Source of the DNA: Oscillospiraceae bacterium
Lineage (GTDB): Bacteria > Bacillota_A > Clostridia > Oscillospirales > Oscillospiraceae
Length of the DNA: 12,427 nucleotides
Assembly: GCA_017939025.1 (NCBI GenBank)
Contig: JAGBAI010000131.1
Location: 1-12,427, forward strand
Reading direction: 5' to 3'
Shown here: in pieces, positions 5,306 through 12,385 of the stretch
Layout: the number at the start of each line of letters is the position of its first letter
How positions within the stretch are numbered: the stretch's first letter is position 1
Program-made: the position numbers and the translations under genes
The notes under the pieces: generated by a model
Databases searched by the model: none
The model's input: only the letters and a program-made list of their open reading frames with translations
What the model was told of the DNA's origin: nothing

Positions 5306-6490
5306 ATGTTAAACGAATCCGCCTATGCCCTGGGTGCCAACCGCAGTGTTATCCGGGATCTTTTTGAATACGGCAAAGCCCGCTCTGCCATTGTGGGCCC
5401 GGAGAATGTCTTTGATTATTCCATCGGCAACCCTTCCATCCCCTCTCCTCCCCAGGTGAACGAAACCATCCGGGAAGTTCTGGCAGACACCGACTCTCTG
5501 CTGGTTCATGGCTATACCTCCGCAATTGGCGATTACGAGACCCGGAAGGCCATCTCTGACGACTTAAACCAGCGCTACAGTATTCATACCAAGCCCGAAA
5601 GCTTCTTCATCGGCTGCGGCGCCGCTCCCGAGCTGGTAGCCGTATTCCGTGCCCTGTCCATCCCCGGCGGCGAGGTCATCGCCATCGCCCCCTATTTTCC
5701 GGAGTACAAGCCCTTCGTGGAAAGCGCCGGCATGGAGCTGCGGGTGGTGCCTGCTGACGAAAAGGATTTCCAGATTGATTTCGCCGCCCTGAAGAAGGCC
5801 ATCAACTACAACACGCAGGCCATCATTCTGAATTCTCCCAACAACCCCTCCGGTGTTGTCTACACCCGGGAGACATTGCAGAAGCTGCGCAATCTGATCA
5901 CCGACAAGCTCATTGATCTGGGCCATACCATTTACATCATCTCCGACGAACCTTACCGGGAGCTGGCCTACGGGGTGGAAGTGCCCTGGATCCCCTCGAT
6001 TTTCAACGACACCATTGTCTGCTACTCCTATTCCAAGTCCCTGTCCCTGCCCGGTGAACGGATCGGCTATGTTTATGTGCCGGAGAACTGCACCGAAAGC
6101 AAGCGCCTCTATGCTGCCATAGCCGGTGCCGCCCGGGCCTGCGGTCATGTCTGCGCCCCCTCCCTGTGGCAGAAGGTCATTGCCCGCTGCACCCACCTGC
6201 GGCCGGATCTGGCTGCCTATGACCGCAACAGGAAGACACTTTACGAAGCCCTGACCGCCTACGGCTATGAAATGCCCAAGCCCGACGGTGCCTTTTATCT
6301 GTTCATCAAGGCCCCCGGCGGGGATTCCCTGTACTTCGGGCAGCTTGCCAAGGAGCACGACCTGCTCATCGTCCCCGGTGAAGGCTTCGGCTGCCCCGGC
6401 TGGTTCCGGATCTGCTACTGCGTCAGTGAGGAACAGATCCTGAGAAGCCTGCCGGTATTTAAACAGCTGATGGAAGAAATGACGGATTAA
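5306..6490 (+). CDS. PLP-dependent class I/II aminotransferase
   Basis: The product is 394 aa, normal for aspartate-aminotransferase fold I enzymes, which move amino groups between amino acids and 2-oxo acids using pyridoxal phosphate. Landmarks in order are HGYTSAIGDYETR near 68-80, the GCGAAPEL phosphate/ring region (103-110), NSPNNPSG (N180 contacts the cofactor), SDEPYRELAYG (D214 pairs with the pyridine N, Y217 with O3'), SYSKSLSLPGERIGY (K244 forms the Schiff base) and FRICYC (R368 binds the substrate carboxylate). The substrate is not evident. I start at the ATG at 5306 because GGAGGTG (5293-5299) lies just upstream; a TTG at 5291 precedes the ribosome site and is rejected. The upstream gap holds a palindromic repeat, and no confident own promoter was found. 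Confidence 0.93.
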   Translation: MLNESAYALGANRSVIRDLFEYGKARSAIVGPENVFDYSIGNPSIPSPPQVNETIREVLADTDSLLVHGYTSAIGDYETRKAISDDLNQRYSIHTKPESFFIGCGAAPELVAVFRALSIPGGEVIAIAPYFPEYKPFVESAGMELRVVPADEKDFQIDFAALKKAINYNTQAIILNSPNNPSGVVYTRETLQKLRNLITDKLIDLGHTIYIISDEPYRELAYGVEVPWIPSIFNDTIVCYSYSKSLSLPGERIGYVYVPENCTESKRLYAAIAGAARACGHVCAPSLWQKVIARCTHLRPDLAAYDRNRKTLYEALTAYGYEMPKPDGAFYLFIKAPGGDSLYFGQLAKEHDLLIVPGEGFGCPGWFRICYCVSEEQILRSLPVFKQLMEEMTD

Positions 6491-6496
6491 TACTCA

Positions 6497-6528
6497 TTTT
6501 TCATAAAACGGCCTCGTTTTATGAAAAA
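6497..6528. terminator. Strong hairpin after the aminotransferase
   Basis: TTTTTCATAAAACG (6497-6510) pairs perfectly with CGTTTTATGAAAAA (6515-6528) around GCCT, a 14-bp stem starting 6 bases after the stop codon. The flanks carry T on the 5' side and A on the 3' side for both strands, the reverse of a classical terminator. It may act in mRNA 3'-end stability instead. Confidence 0.5.
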
Positions 6529-6593
6529 GACACCGCCTGATGGCGTTGTCGATTCTCCCGTCTCATAGAGTTTTTGACGCGCCATTGGCGCTA

Positions 6594-6617
6594 TAAAATA
6601 GCCGTTAGGCTATTTTA
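6594..6617 (+). terminator. Hairpin terminator in convergent region
   Basis: TAAAATAGCC (6594-6603) pairs with GGCTATTTTA (6608-6617) around GTTA, with T's at the end of the stem. A smaller hairpin, GCGCC/GGCGC (6579-6591), lies directly before it. It is a candidate for ending the aminotransferase transcript. Confidence 0.5.
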
Positions 6618-6659
6618 CCAAAAACTAGTATAAAAAGCCGGGTTCGCTATACGAAAAAC

Positions 6660-6688
6660 AGGCCACTGCCCCATGCGGGCAGTGGCCT
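6660..6688 (-). terminator. Rho-independent terminator of the protease operon
   Basis: GGCCACTGCCC (6661-6671) pairs perfectly with GGGCAGTGGCC (6677-6687), and A6660-T6688 extends the stem. Read on the minus strand it is followed by TGTTTTT, and it lies about 12 bases after the stop codon of the protease gene. Confidence 0.85.
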
Positions 6689-6699
6689 TTCGCTGATTG

Positions 6700-8634
6700 T
6701 CAATCTTCGTAAACCGTGGTCCAGATCTCGCCGTCGGCGCAGTCGAAGGTAACCGCGTCAGAGTAGGCATAGTTGCCGGCAATATCCCGCATCTCGAAGA
6801 CCATGGCATAGCTGCCGTCAGGCAGTGCTGTCTCACCGAAGGTGGTGTCCGCTGTGACGGTCAGCTCCTCCGCGGTATACATCTGGAAGTCATCGTCGCC
6901 GCTGAAGGAGGCCAGCTTCCAGATGGTGGTGATCACATCCCCCTCTTCCAGCAGCCGCAGTTCCTTGCTGGCCATACCGGATTCATCCAGACCCTGGGAA
7001 GCACCCAGGACGCTCCACTGCTCTGCGGTGAAATCATAGGCAACCTGTAAATTGTATTCCTCACCGTTCAGCAGGATGGGTACAGAATAGAGGTTATAGT
7101 CTTCACCCTCGAAGGAAAGCTCCATGTAAACGATATGATCATCGATGGCGCCCCAGACGCCCCGGAAATTGTCGTAGAAAATACCGTTTTCCCAGTCGGC
7201 GGTCATGTCGTTGTCGGTGCCCAGCAGGAGCATCTGGTCATTTTCCTCGTCTGTCCAGAACAGCGAGAAGCCGATGCCGGCCAGAATGTCGGAGGCTTCC
7301 GGGCCCAGGGTCAGGAAGGAGGTTCCCTCATCATCCAGATCCAGAGGTGCCCCGTCCCAGTCCATGTCCGCCAGAGTCATGACCTCAGGCAGCTGCTCGA
7401 TATTCAGAGCGCTTAAGTATTCCTCGCCGCCTTCTGCCAGCTCGCCGGTAAGACCATAGGCATACAGATGCTTGAAGGCCAATCCGGCACCCACGGTGGC
7501 ATAGCCGTTGAAGTCGTTGATATCACCGTTGTAGGAGTAGTAGCAGCTCAGACCGGTGGCCTCACTGCGGTAGATGCCGCCCACCTTATGGATCACACAC
7601 TCGGCAAGAGCATCACTGACGGCCTGGGCAGAGGGCAGCATCCAGGCGGTCTGCCGGGCCAGATGGCCCAGATCCACCATGTTGGTGTAGCCCTGCTCCT
7701 TGGTATTGCCGCCGTAATTCTCACTCTGGGAGGCTGCCCGGCCCAGCTCGGCAAAGAAGCCGGGATCCTGAGAGGCCGCCACAAAGGCTTCCTCACCAAA
7801 ATCTTCGTAGGCTTCCAGCAGTGCTGTCAGCTTCGTCAGATCCGTTACGGACAGGGTGGCCTGATCCTGGGTGCCCACTGCCTCGCAGCCTTCATAATAG
7901 GTATTACAGATGGCAGTACCCAGTGCCGCGCCATCCATGGCAGGATCCGCTGCCAGCTGGCCCAGCCAGCCGGAGTATAGCCAGCCGTTACCCGGCTCCA
8001 CTTCCTCGGAGGCCACCAGATACTTGGCAAAATCCTGGAACACGGCTGCCACATCCACGGTGGCCATCAGACAGGTATCGAAGCCAACCAGCTCCAGGGC
8101 AGGATTGGCAGCATCCGCAGGCCAGACGGCAGCGAAGGCCTGATACATTTCCGCCAGATCCAGAGAATCCAGGCCGTGGTTCTCATCAAAGGCTGCGCCG
8201 CTGACGGAGCCGCCGCCGTGGTTCCAGAAGGTGACGGCAACCTTATCCGCGGGGAAATTGGTGTTGGCGAAGTTCAAAAATTCATACAGGGTCTGGGCGT
8301 CGCCCATGTTGGCGGTCTCCTGCTCCTCCAGCAGATGCAGGCCCTCACTGTTATACAGCCACCGCTGGAGCTTGGTCGCATCCATCAGATCATTCTGCCA
8401 GGCAGCGGCACCGCCGGTCTGAATGACGACGCTGACATTTTCCGGAAGCTGCACCTCCATCATTTCCATCAGGTCAATGGTGGCAAAACCGCCGTTGGTT
8501 TCCAGGTCACTGCCGCACAAATACCAGTAGATGGCCCAGCTGCCGTCACCGTCAGCTGTTTCGGTGGCGCTTACGGGCACGGCAAGGGTCAGCAGCATGG
8601 CCAGAACCAGCAATAATGCGAAGCTTCTTTTCAT
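6700..8634 (-). CDS. Secreted clostripain-like (C11) cysteine protease
   Basis: The product is 644 aa. Residues 1-23 form a Sec signal peptide (MKRS, a hydrophobic run of about 16, then VPVSA with cleavage after A23). No lipobox or C-terminal anchor is visible, so the protein is probably secreted or held by partners. The C11 core (about 33-330) shows the WYLCGSDLE start, the catalytic His in FWNHGGG (H139) and the catalytic Cys in [12 protein letters not shown] (C188), as in clostripain and PmC11, which usually cut after Arg/Lys and mature by self-cleavage. The remaining 300 residues are acidic, Asp/Glu/Trp-rich and beta-like, ending in [11 protein letters not shown] recognise no named domain there. 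AAGGAGAAG precedes the ATG. It is the last gene of a three-gene run, 12 bases after the zinc-ribbon/SHOCT gene, and is followed by a good terminator. Substrate and role are unknown. Confidence 0.88.
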   Translation of the reverse strand: MKRSFALLLVLAMLLTLAVPVSATETADGDGSWAIYWYLCGSDLETNGGFATIDLMEMMEVQLPENVSVVIQTGGAAAWQNDLMDATKLQRWLYNSEGLHLLEEQETANMGDAQTLYEFLNFANTNFPADKVAVTFWNHGGGSVSGAAFDENHGLDSLDLAEMYQAFAAVWPADAANPALELVGFDTCLMATVDVAAVFQDFAKYLVASEEVEPGNGWLYSGWLGQLAADPAMDGAALGTAICNTYYEGCEAVGTQDQATLSVTDLTKLTALLEAYEDFGEEAFVAASQDPGFFAELGRAASQSENYGGNTKEQGYTNMVDLGHLARQTAWMLPSAQAVSDALAECVIHKVGGIYRSEATGLSCYYSYNGDINDFNGYATVGAGLAFKHLYAYGLTGELAEGGEEYLSALNIEQLPEVMTLADMDWDGAPLDLDDEGTSFLTLGPEASDILAGIGFSLFWTDEENDQMLLLGTDNDMTADWENGIFYDNFRGVWGAIDDHIVYMELSFEGEDYNLYSVPILLNGEEYNLQVAYDFTAEQWSVLGASQGLDESGMASKELRLLEEGDVITTIWKLASFSGDDDFQMYTAEELTVTADTTFGETALPDGSYAMVFEMRDIAGNYAYSDAVTFDCADGEIWTTVYED

Positions 8635-8646
8635 AGTATCTTCTCC

Positions 8647-9558
8647 TTACAGGCCAAGGAGCTGACGCTTCTTGGCTGTGAATTCTTCCTCTGTCAGGAT
8701 TCCCATGTCCAGCAGCTCCTTCAGACGCTGGATCTGGGTAATGGCATCCTCCGGTGCGGCGCTCTGGGCCTGCGCAGGGGCATAAGGATCCTCGCCGCGC
8801 TCCGATGCGTTGGGGAAAGCCAGTTCCATCAGTGCCCGGGCCAGCTGCTCCATAGTGGCAGCGTTATTGTGGTATTCCCGGAGGTAGTCGTCAATATCGG
8901 GGTCGGTATTGCTGAAAACAGGGCCCCGCATATCTGCGGTGAACACATCCCAGTAAGGATGGTCAAAATAGATCTCCACCTGGAACTTCTCGAAGGGTTC
9001 GGGAAGGTCGATGGTGCTGGTGGTGTAGTGGGTGTCATTGTCCCGGTCGCCATCCATGGCATCGCGCATCCGCTCCGCGTTGCGGCGCATCTGCTCCTGC
9101 ATCCGGAACCGGCGGATCCGGGGCTCCATCTCCAAAACCCGCTGGGGAATACGGCTGGTGTGGCAGACAAGACCTTTGGGGCTGCCTTCAAACAGCGGCA
9201 CACTGTCCTCCCGGATCACAAAGGAGCGGATCTGTTTTGCTTCAAAAATCGTCTTGTTCAGATGCTTGTCCATGCACAGCAAACCGTTGGACATATCGAA
9301 CAGGAACTTATCATCCAGCCAGCCGAAATCTACCTGTTGGGTCGTATGGAATACCTCCCGCAGCCGGCTGTTCTCCTCCCGGAATGCCCGGTATCCCTGG
9401 AATGCCATCAGGTTCATCTCATTTGCCATACCTGCCGGCAGGTCGACAACACCGTAGCAATCATTACAGATGGGCTGACCCTCAATTTTCCAGGGAAAGA
9501 TGCCCTTTACCTTGCCGCCGCAGATGGCGCAGGGTGCTCTTTTTCCAAACAAAGCCAT
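8647..9558 (-). CDS. Zinc-ribbon (DUF4428-like) protein with C-terminal SHOCT domain
   Basis: The product is 303 aa with no signal peptide or membrane helix, so probably cytoplasmic. The N-terminus has a four-Cys zinc ribbon: CAIC (C10, C13) and CNDC (C31, C34), as in DUF4428. The middle (about 60-250) is a mixed domain including an Arg/Met-rich helical segment (RRFRMQEQMRRNAERMRDAMDG split by basic residues) and a YFDHPYWDVFTADMRGP stretch. The last 32 residues, with IQRLKELLDMGILTEEEF in the centre, are a SHOCT short oligomerisation motif found at the ends of many unrelated proteins. AAGGAG lies upstream of the ATG. The gene sits between the lipoprotein (24-bp gap) and protease (12-bp gap) genes, so the three are likely one operon. 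It may be an assembly or regulatory partner; the function is not known. Confidence 0.83.
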   Translation of the reverse strand: MALFGKRAPCAICGGKVKGIFPWKIEGQPICNDCYGVVDLPAGMANEMNLMAFQGYRAFREENSRLREVFHTTQQVDFGWLDDKFLFDMSNGLLCMDKHLNKTIFEAKQIRSFVIREDSVPLFEGSPKGLVCHTSRIPQRVLEMEPRIRRFRMQEQMRRNAERMRDAMDGDRDNDTHYTTSTIDLPEPFEKFQVEIYFDHPYWDVFTADMRGPVFSNTDPDIDDYLREYHNNAATMEQLARALMELAFPNASERGEDPYAPAQAQSAAPEDAITQIQRLKELLDMGILTEEEFTAKKRQLLGL

Positions 9559-9582
9559 ATTTTTCTCCTTAATTCCGGCCTG

Positions 9583-9912
9583 TTATGCCTCTAATTCTGC
9601 CAGGAATTCCAGGATGATGCCGTTAAATTCTTCAAACATAGCCACCATCTCATCCAGCTGCTCCTGGGTCAGCTCCTCATCACTTTCCAGCTGTTCGCCG
9701 TACTGGGTCAGCGCCTCGGCGCAGGCATTCAGGACTTCGATGTCCTCATCGGTAAACTCCTCGATGTGGGCATTGCCGATGTCGACAAACTTGTTGTAGT
9801 TTTCGGTGACCTCGTTGTAAGCATCAATGGCAGGCTGTCTGTCGGGGCCGCCGCAGGCAGTCAATGCCAGGCACAGAGCCAGTGCCAGCAGCAGTGCGGT
9901 GATTCTTTTCAT
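9583..9912 (-). CDS. Small acidic lipoprotein
   Basis: The product is 109 aa. The MKRITALLLALALCLALTAC start is a lipoprotein signal with the lipobox LTAC, cleaved before C20, so the protein would be tethered to the outer face of the membrane. The mature 89 residues are very acidic and helical, with heptad-like Glu/Leu spacing (for example LTQEQLDEMVAMFEEFNG), and read as a short helical bundle or coiled coil with no family I recognise. AGGAGG lies 8 bases upstream of the ATG. It is the first gene of the lipoprotein, zinc-ribbon/SHOCT, protease run and follows a plausible promoter. A role as membrane anchor, substrate or inhibitor of the protease is possible but unsupported beyond position. 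Confidence 0.82.
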   Translation of the reverse strand: MKRITALLLALALCLALTACGGPDRQPAIDAYNEVTENYNKFVDIGNAHIEEFTDEDIEVLNACAEALTQYGEQLESDEELTQEQLDEMVAMFEEFNGIILEFLAELEA

Positions 9913-9982
9913 ATTCTTTTCCTCCTGTTTCTGTATAAAGCCCTTTGGCTCAGGTCTTTTGGTCAGACCTTGTAAACATCAT

Positions 9983-10011
9983 AACATATTATCCATATTT
10001 CAGCCGGTCAA
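9983..10011 (-). promoter_or_regulatory. Candidate promoter of the lipoprotein-protease operon
   Basis: On the minus strand TTGACC (10011-10006) and TATGTT (9988-9983) are 17 bp apart, about 70 bases upstream of the lipoprotein start. The leader contains a small hairpin, AGGTCT/AGACCT (about 9953-9970). The -10 box is only a fair match; TTATGAT nearby is an alternative with poorer spacing. Confidence 0.5.
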
Positions 10012-10057
10012 CTGCCCGAATGGCAGGATTTACGGCTTGAAATGCAGGAAAGCCACC

Positions 10058-10086
10058 TTGCACAGAGTTAAAGATTGTGATATAAC
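10058..10086 (+). promoter_or_regulatory. Promoter of the two-component genes
   Basis: TTGCAC (10058-10063) and TATAAC (10081-10086) are exactly 17 bp apart. The predicted start near 10093 gives a leader of about 25 bases, with AAAAAGGGGG (10101-10110) as ribosome site 7 bases before the ATG at 10118. ACAGAGTTAA (10062-10071) and AACAGTATAC (10089-10098) vaguely resemble LytTR half-sites, which is too weak to call. Confidence 0.65.
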
Positions 10087-10117
10087 CATAACAGTATACA
10101 AAAAAGGGGGTAAAGCA

Positions 10118-10837
10118 ATGTACGCAGCCATTTGTGAGGATCAGCTGTCGGATCTGGAAAATCTTACAAAGCTGCTGGAGCGCTGGTAGCAGACCCGGAA
10201 AACCACACTGCGGTTCCAGGTTTTCCGGAGTGCCCTGGAGCTGCTGGATGCTGCGGGAAAAGAGCCCTTTACCCTGTATCTGCTGGATATTATGATGCCG
10301 GGCCTGGACGGTCTGGCGGCAGCCCGGGATATCCGCAGCTTTGATGAAACGGCAGATATTGTCTTTCTTACCTCCACCCCCCAGTTTGCCTATGAAAGCT
10401 ACGGTGTACGGGCTACGGATTATATGCTCAAGCCTGTACAGGAAGAGCGGCTTTTTGCCATCCTGGATCGGCTTTTTCTGAAAAAGCAAAAGCCGCAGGA
10501 GGGACTGATGCTCAAATGCAGCTCCACCCATGTCCGGGTGCTGTATTCTCAGCTGGTGTATGTGGAAGTCATCGGAAAGCACCTGTATTTCAATACGACA
10601 GACGGCTCGGTGCGGAAGGTCTGCGGCGCGCTGAAGGAATATGAGCAGCCGCTGCTGGAGCGGCCCGAATTTATGCGGGTTCATCGTTCCTACATTGTCA
10701 ATATGTATCAGGTCTCGGAATTCTCCCAGGCGGGGATCCGAACCTTTACAGGTAAAAACCTTCCGGTTTCCCGGCTGCTGTACCCACAGGTGCAGCAGGA
10801 CTATATGAAGCTGCTGTTCGGCCGGAGAGAGGAGTGA
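10118..10837 (+). pseudogene. LytTR-family response regulator interrupted by an amber codon
   Basis: Read through, the frame encodes a 239-residue AgrA/LytR-type regulator. The receiver domain (about 1-120) has the acidic pocket E7/D8, phospho-acceptor D57 in LLDIMMPG, T85 in FLTSTP and K105 in YMLKPV. The LytTR DNA-binding domain (about 130-235) shows VYVEVIGKHLYF and FMRVHRSYIVN. Codon 24 is TAG (10187-10189), between ERW and QTRKTT. The frame on both sides is plainly receiver-like, so this is an in-frame nonsense change (CAG to TAG fits) and not a frameshift. The first ATG downstream (10292, codon 59) falls just after D57, so restart there would give a regulator without the phosphorylation site but with LytTR. 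The gene is 4 bp from its kinase gene. Suppression of UAG, pseudogenisation or a sequencing error are all possible. Confidence 0.85.
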
Positions 10838-10841
10838 GGGT

Positions 10842-12158
10842 ATGACATTTGTGTCCTTACTGAGTATTTTCAATTATGGTCTGGTTCTGGTCTACGGACT
10901 GTTCCTTAGCATTCAGATCTCCGGCGGCTGGACGCATCCGCAGCAGAAGCGGCTGACCATGGTGCTTTGTCCGCTGTTTTTACTGGCACAGGCCATCTGC
11001 GGAGTTCTTTGGGGCATCCCTGTAACCAGGAAGCTGTATCCGCTGATGGTGCATCTGCCGCTGGTGCTGATCCTTGTGCGGGTGCTGAAAAAGAGGCTGG
11101 GAGAAGCGCTGGTCAGCGTCTGCACGGCATACCTGTGCTGCCAGCTGCCCAGATGGATAAAGCTGCTGGTCATGATCCTGACCGGCTCCCATCTGCTGGG
11201 GGAAATTTGCTACACCCTGGTCATTGGCCCTATCTATTGGCTGCTGCACCGTTACTTTGTCCGGGTCGCCCACGATGCCATGACCGATTCTTCCCGGACT
11301 CTGTTTCTCTTTGGCAGTCTGCCCTTTGTGTACTATATCTTTGACTACGCCACCACCGTCTATTCGGATGCCCTGTATGCCGGAATTCCGGCGCTGACGG
11401 AATTCTTTTCCACTGCGCTGGTTCTGTTTTATGTGGCCTTTCTGACTGCCTACCATGCCCAACTCCAGAAGCGTACCCAGACAGAACTGCAAAAATCCAT
11501 GCTGGAGTCGGAACTGAAACAGTCCGGTGTGGAGCTGGAGAGTCTGCGCCGGGTGGAAAACCAGACAGCCACTTACCAGCATAATATGCGCCATCATCTG
11601 ACGGCCATCAACGCATTTCTGTCCGCGGGCAATGTACAGCAGGCACAGGCCTATATCAAAACGGTGCAGACCGATGTGGAGGCCATCACACCGAAGCGTT
11701 TCTGTGAAAACGAACTGGTCAATCTTCTGTGCTCCGCCTTTCTAAGCAAAGCGGAACAGCTGGGCGTTTCCCTGAAGCTGGAAACCAGACTTCCCAAGAA
11801 GCTCCCCATTTCCGATACTGAGCTGTGCACCATTTTGTCCAACGCCCTGGAAAACGCGCTGTGTGCAGCATCGAAATTGGAAGAGGGAGAAAAATGGATC
11901 TCCCTTTACTGCGGAATCCGGTTTCAAAAGCTGCTGATCGAGATCAAAAACCCATTTTCCGGCCGGATCCTCCTGCAGGACGGCCTGCCGGTTTCCCAAC
12001 GGGCTGGTCACGGCTACGGCTGCCGCAGCATCCGTTCCATTGTCCGGCAGCACGAAGGGCTGTGCACCTTTGAAACAGAAGGCCAGGTGTTTATTGTAAG
12101 AATTGTCGTGCCACTGCAAAGGCCGCCCCATGACCGGCCCGCCAAACAGCCGGAATAA
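10842..12158 (+). CDS. GHKL sensor histidine kinase, AgrC/ComD type
   Basis: The product is 438 aa. The N-terminal 205 residues are hydrophobic with about six membrane segments (roughly 5-25, 40-58, 66-82, 88-114, 118-140, 155-205), the layout of peptide-sensing HPK10 kinases. A coiled-coil linker (about 205-243) leads to the H-box YQHNMRHHLTAIN (probable phospho-His H247). An NLLCSAFL helix is followed by the N-box ILSNALENAL (N334/N338) and a GHGYGCRSI glycine box (389-397) that binds ATP. The start ATG at 10842 follows GAGGAG, which overlaps the stop codon region of the response regulator, so translation is coupled. The kinase frame is intact although the partner regulator carries a stop codon. 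No peptide-processing AgrB-like or AgrD-like gene is seen beside it, so the ligand is unknown. The gene ends in TAA. Confidence 0.92.
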   Translation: MTFVSLLSIFNYGLVLVYGLFLSIQISGGWTHPQQKRLTMVLCPLFLLAQAICGVLWGIPVTRKLYPLMVHLPLVLILVRVLKKRLGEALVSVCTAYLCCQLPRWIKLLVMILTGSHLLGEICYTLVIGPIYWLLHRYFVRVAHDAMTDSSRTLFLFGSLPFVYYIFDYATTVYSDALYAGIPALTEFFSTALVLFYVAFLTAYHAQLQKRTQTELQKSMLESELKQSGVELESLRRVENQTATYQHNMRHHLTAINAFLSAGNVQQAQAYIKTVQTDVEAITPKRFCENELVNLLCSAFLSKAEQLGVSLKLETRLPKKLPISDTELCTILSNALENALCAASKLEEGEKWISLYCGIRFQKLLIEIKNPFSGRILLQDGLPVSQRAGHGYGCRSIRSIVRQHEGLCTFETEGQVFIVRIVVPLQRPPHDRPAKQPE

Positions 12159-12165
12159 TACTTCC

Positions 12166-12194
12166 CAATGGGTTGTCGTAACATAGGCCCATTG
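12166..12194. repeat. Small inverted repeat after the kinase gene
   Basis: CAATGGG (12166-12172) pairs with CCCATTG (12188-12194) over a 15-base loop, 8 bases after the kinase stop codon. It lacks a T-run and is a weak terminator candidate. Confidence 0.4.
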
Positions 12195-12210
12195 CAGATC
12201 TCCGTAGTAA

Positions 12211-12240
12211 CATCAGGCTCTGCCGCAAGGCAGACTGATG
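12211..12240. other. Bulged hairpin with GNRA-type tetraloop
   Basis: CATCAG (12211-12216) pairs with CTGATG (12235-12240). Inside, after a two-base GC bulge, TCTGCC pairs with GGCAGA around a GCAA tetraloop. The plus strand continues with seven A's, so it is not a plus-strand terminator. A stable tetraloop and a neat bulge suggest selection at the RNA level or a mobile-element end structure. Confidence 0.5.
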
Positions 12241-12244
12241 AAAA

Positions 12245-12278
12245 AAACATAACCATCAGTAAACTGGCGGTTATGTTT
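12245..12278 (-). terminator. Terminator-like hairpin, minus strand
   Basis: AAACATAACC (12245-12254) pairs with GGTTATGTTT (12269-12278). The stem extends inward with CAGT/ACTG after an A-C mismatch and a wobble pair. Read on the minus strand it ends in a seven-T run, the classical form. It would stop transcription entering from the right before it reaches the kinase gene. Confidence 0.6.
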
Positions 12279-12308
12279 GGTTGACCAAAAAAGGTTCTAT
12301 AATAAATG

Positions 12309-12337
12309 TTGGGGTCAGGCGATGAGCCTGGCCCCAA
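12309..12337. repeat. GC-rich hairpin before the right-edge gene
   Basis: TTGGGGTCAGGC (12309-12320) pairs with GCCTGGCCCCAA (12326-12337) around GATGA, 12 pairs with one T-G. It could be a terminator shielding the next gene (no T-run follows) or a subterminal hairpin of an insertion sequence. Confidence 0.5.
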
Positions 12338-12356
12338 AGCCATGTCAAAATAAAAG

Positions 12357-12385
12357 TTGAGCATAGAGACAAAATCCTTTACAAT
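12357..12385 (+). promoter_or_regulatory. Promoter of the right-edge gene
   Basis: TTGAGC (12357-12362) and TACAAT (12380-12385) are spaced exactly 17 bp. The expected transcript start is near 12392, about 29 bases before the ATG. The -35 box overlaps the left arm of the inverted repeat at 12358-12370. Confidence 0.65.

Noticed and set aside
5564..6358. 264-codon open frame opposite the aminotransferase
   Set aside because: It is an antisense frame of a gene with every expected PLP-binding motif on the other strand.
9989..10873. 294-codon minus-strand frame opposite the response regulator
   Set aside because: Although longer than the broken plus-strand frame, it has no recognisable domain, while the plus strand encodes receiver and LytTR motifs in order.
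12014..12364. Minus-strand frame starting with the inverted copy of ATGCTC and overlapping the kinase end
   Set aside because: It runs through hairpins and into an antisense of the kinase gene. Its start only mirrors the 13-bp inverted repeat, and no protein family is apparent.
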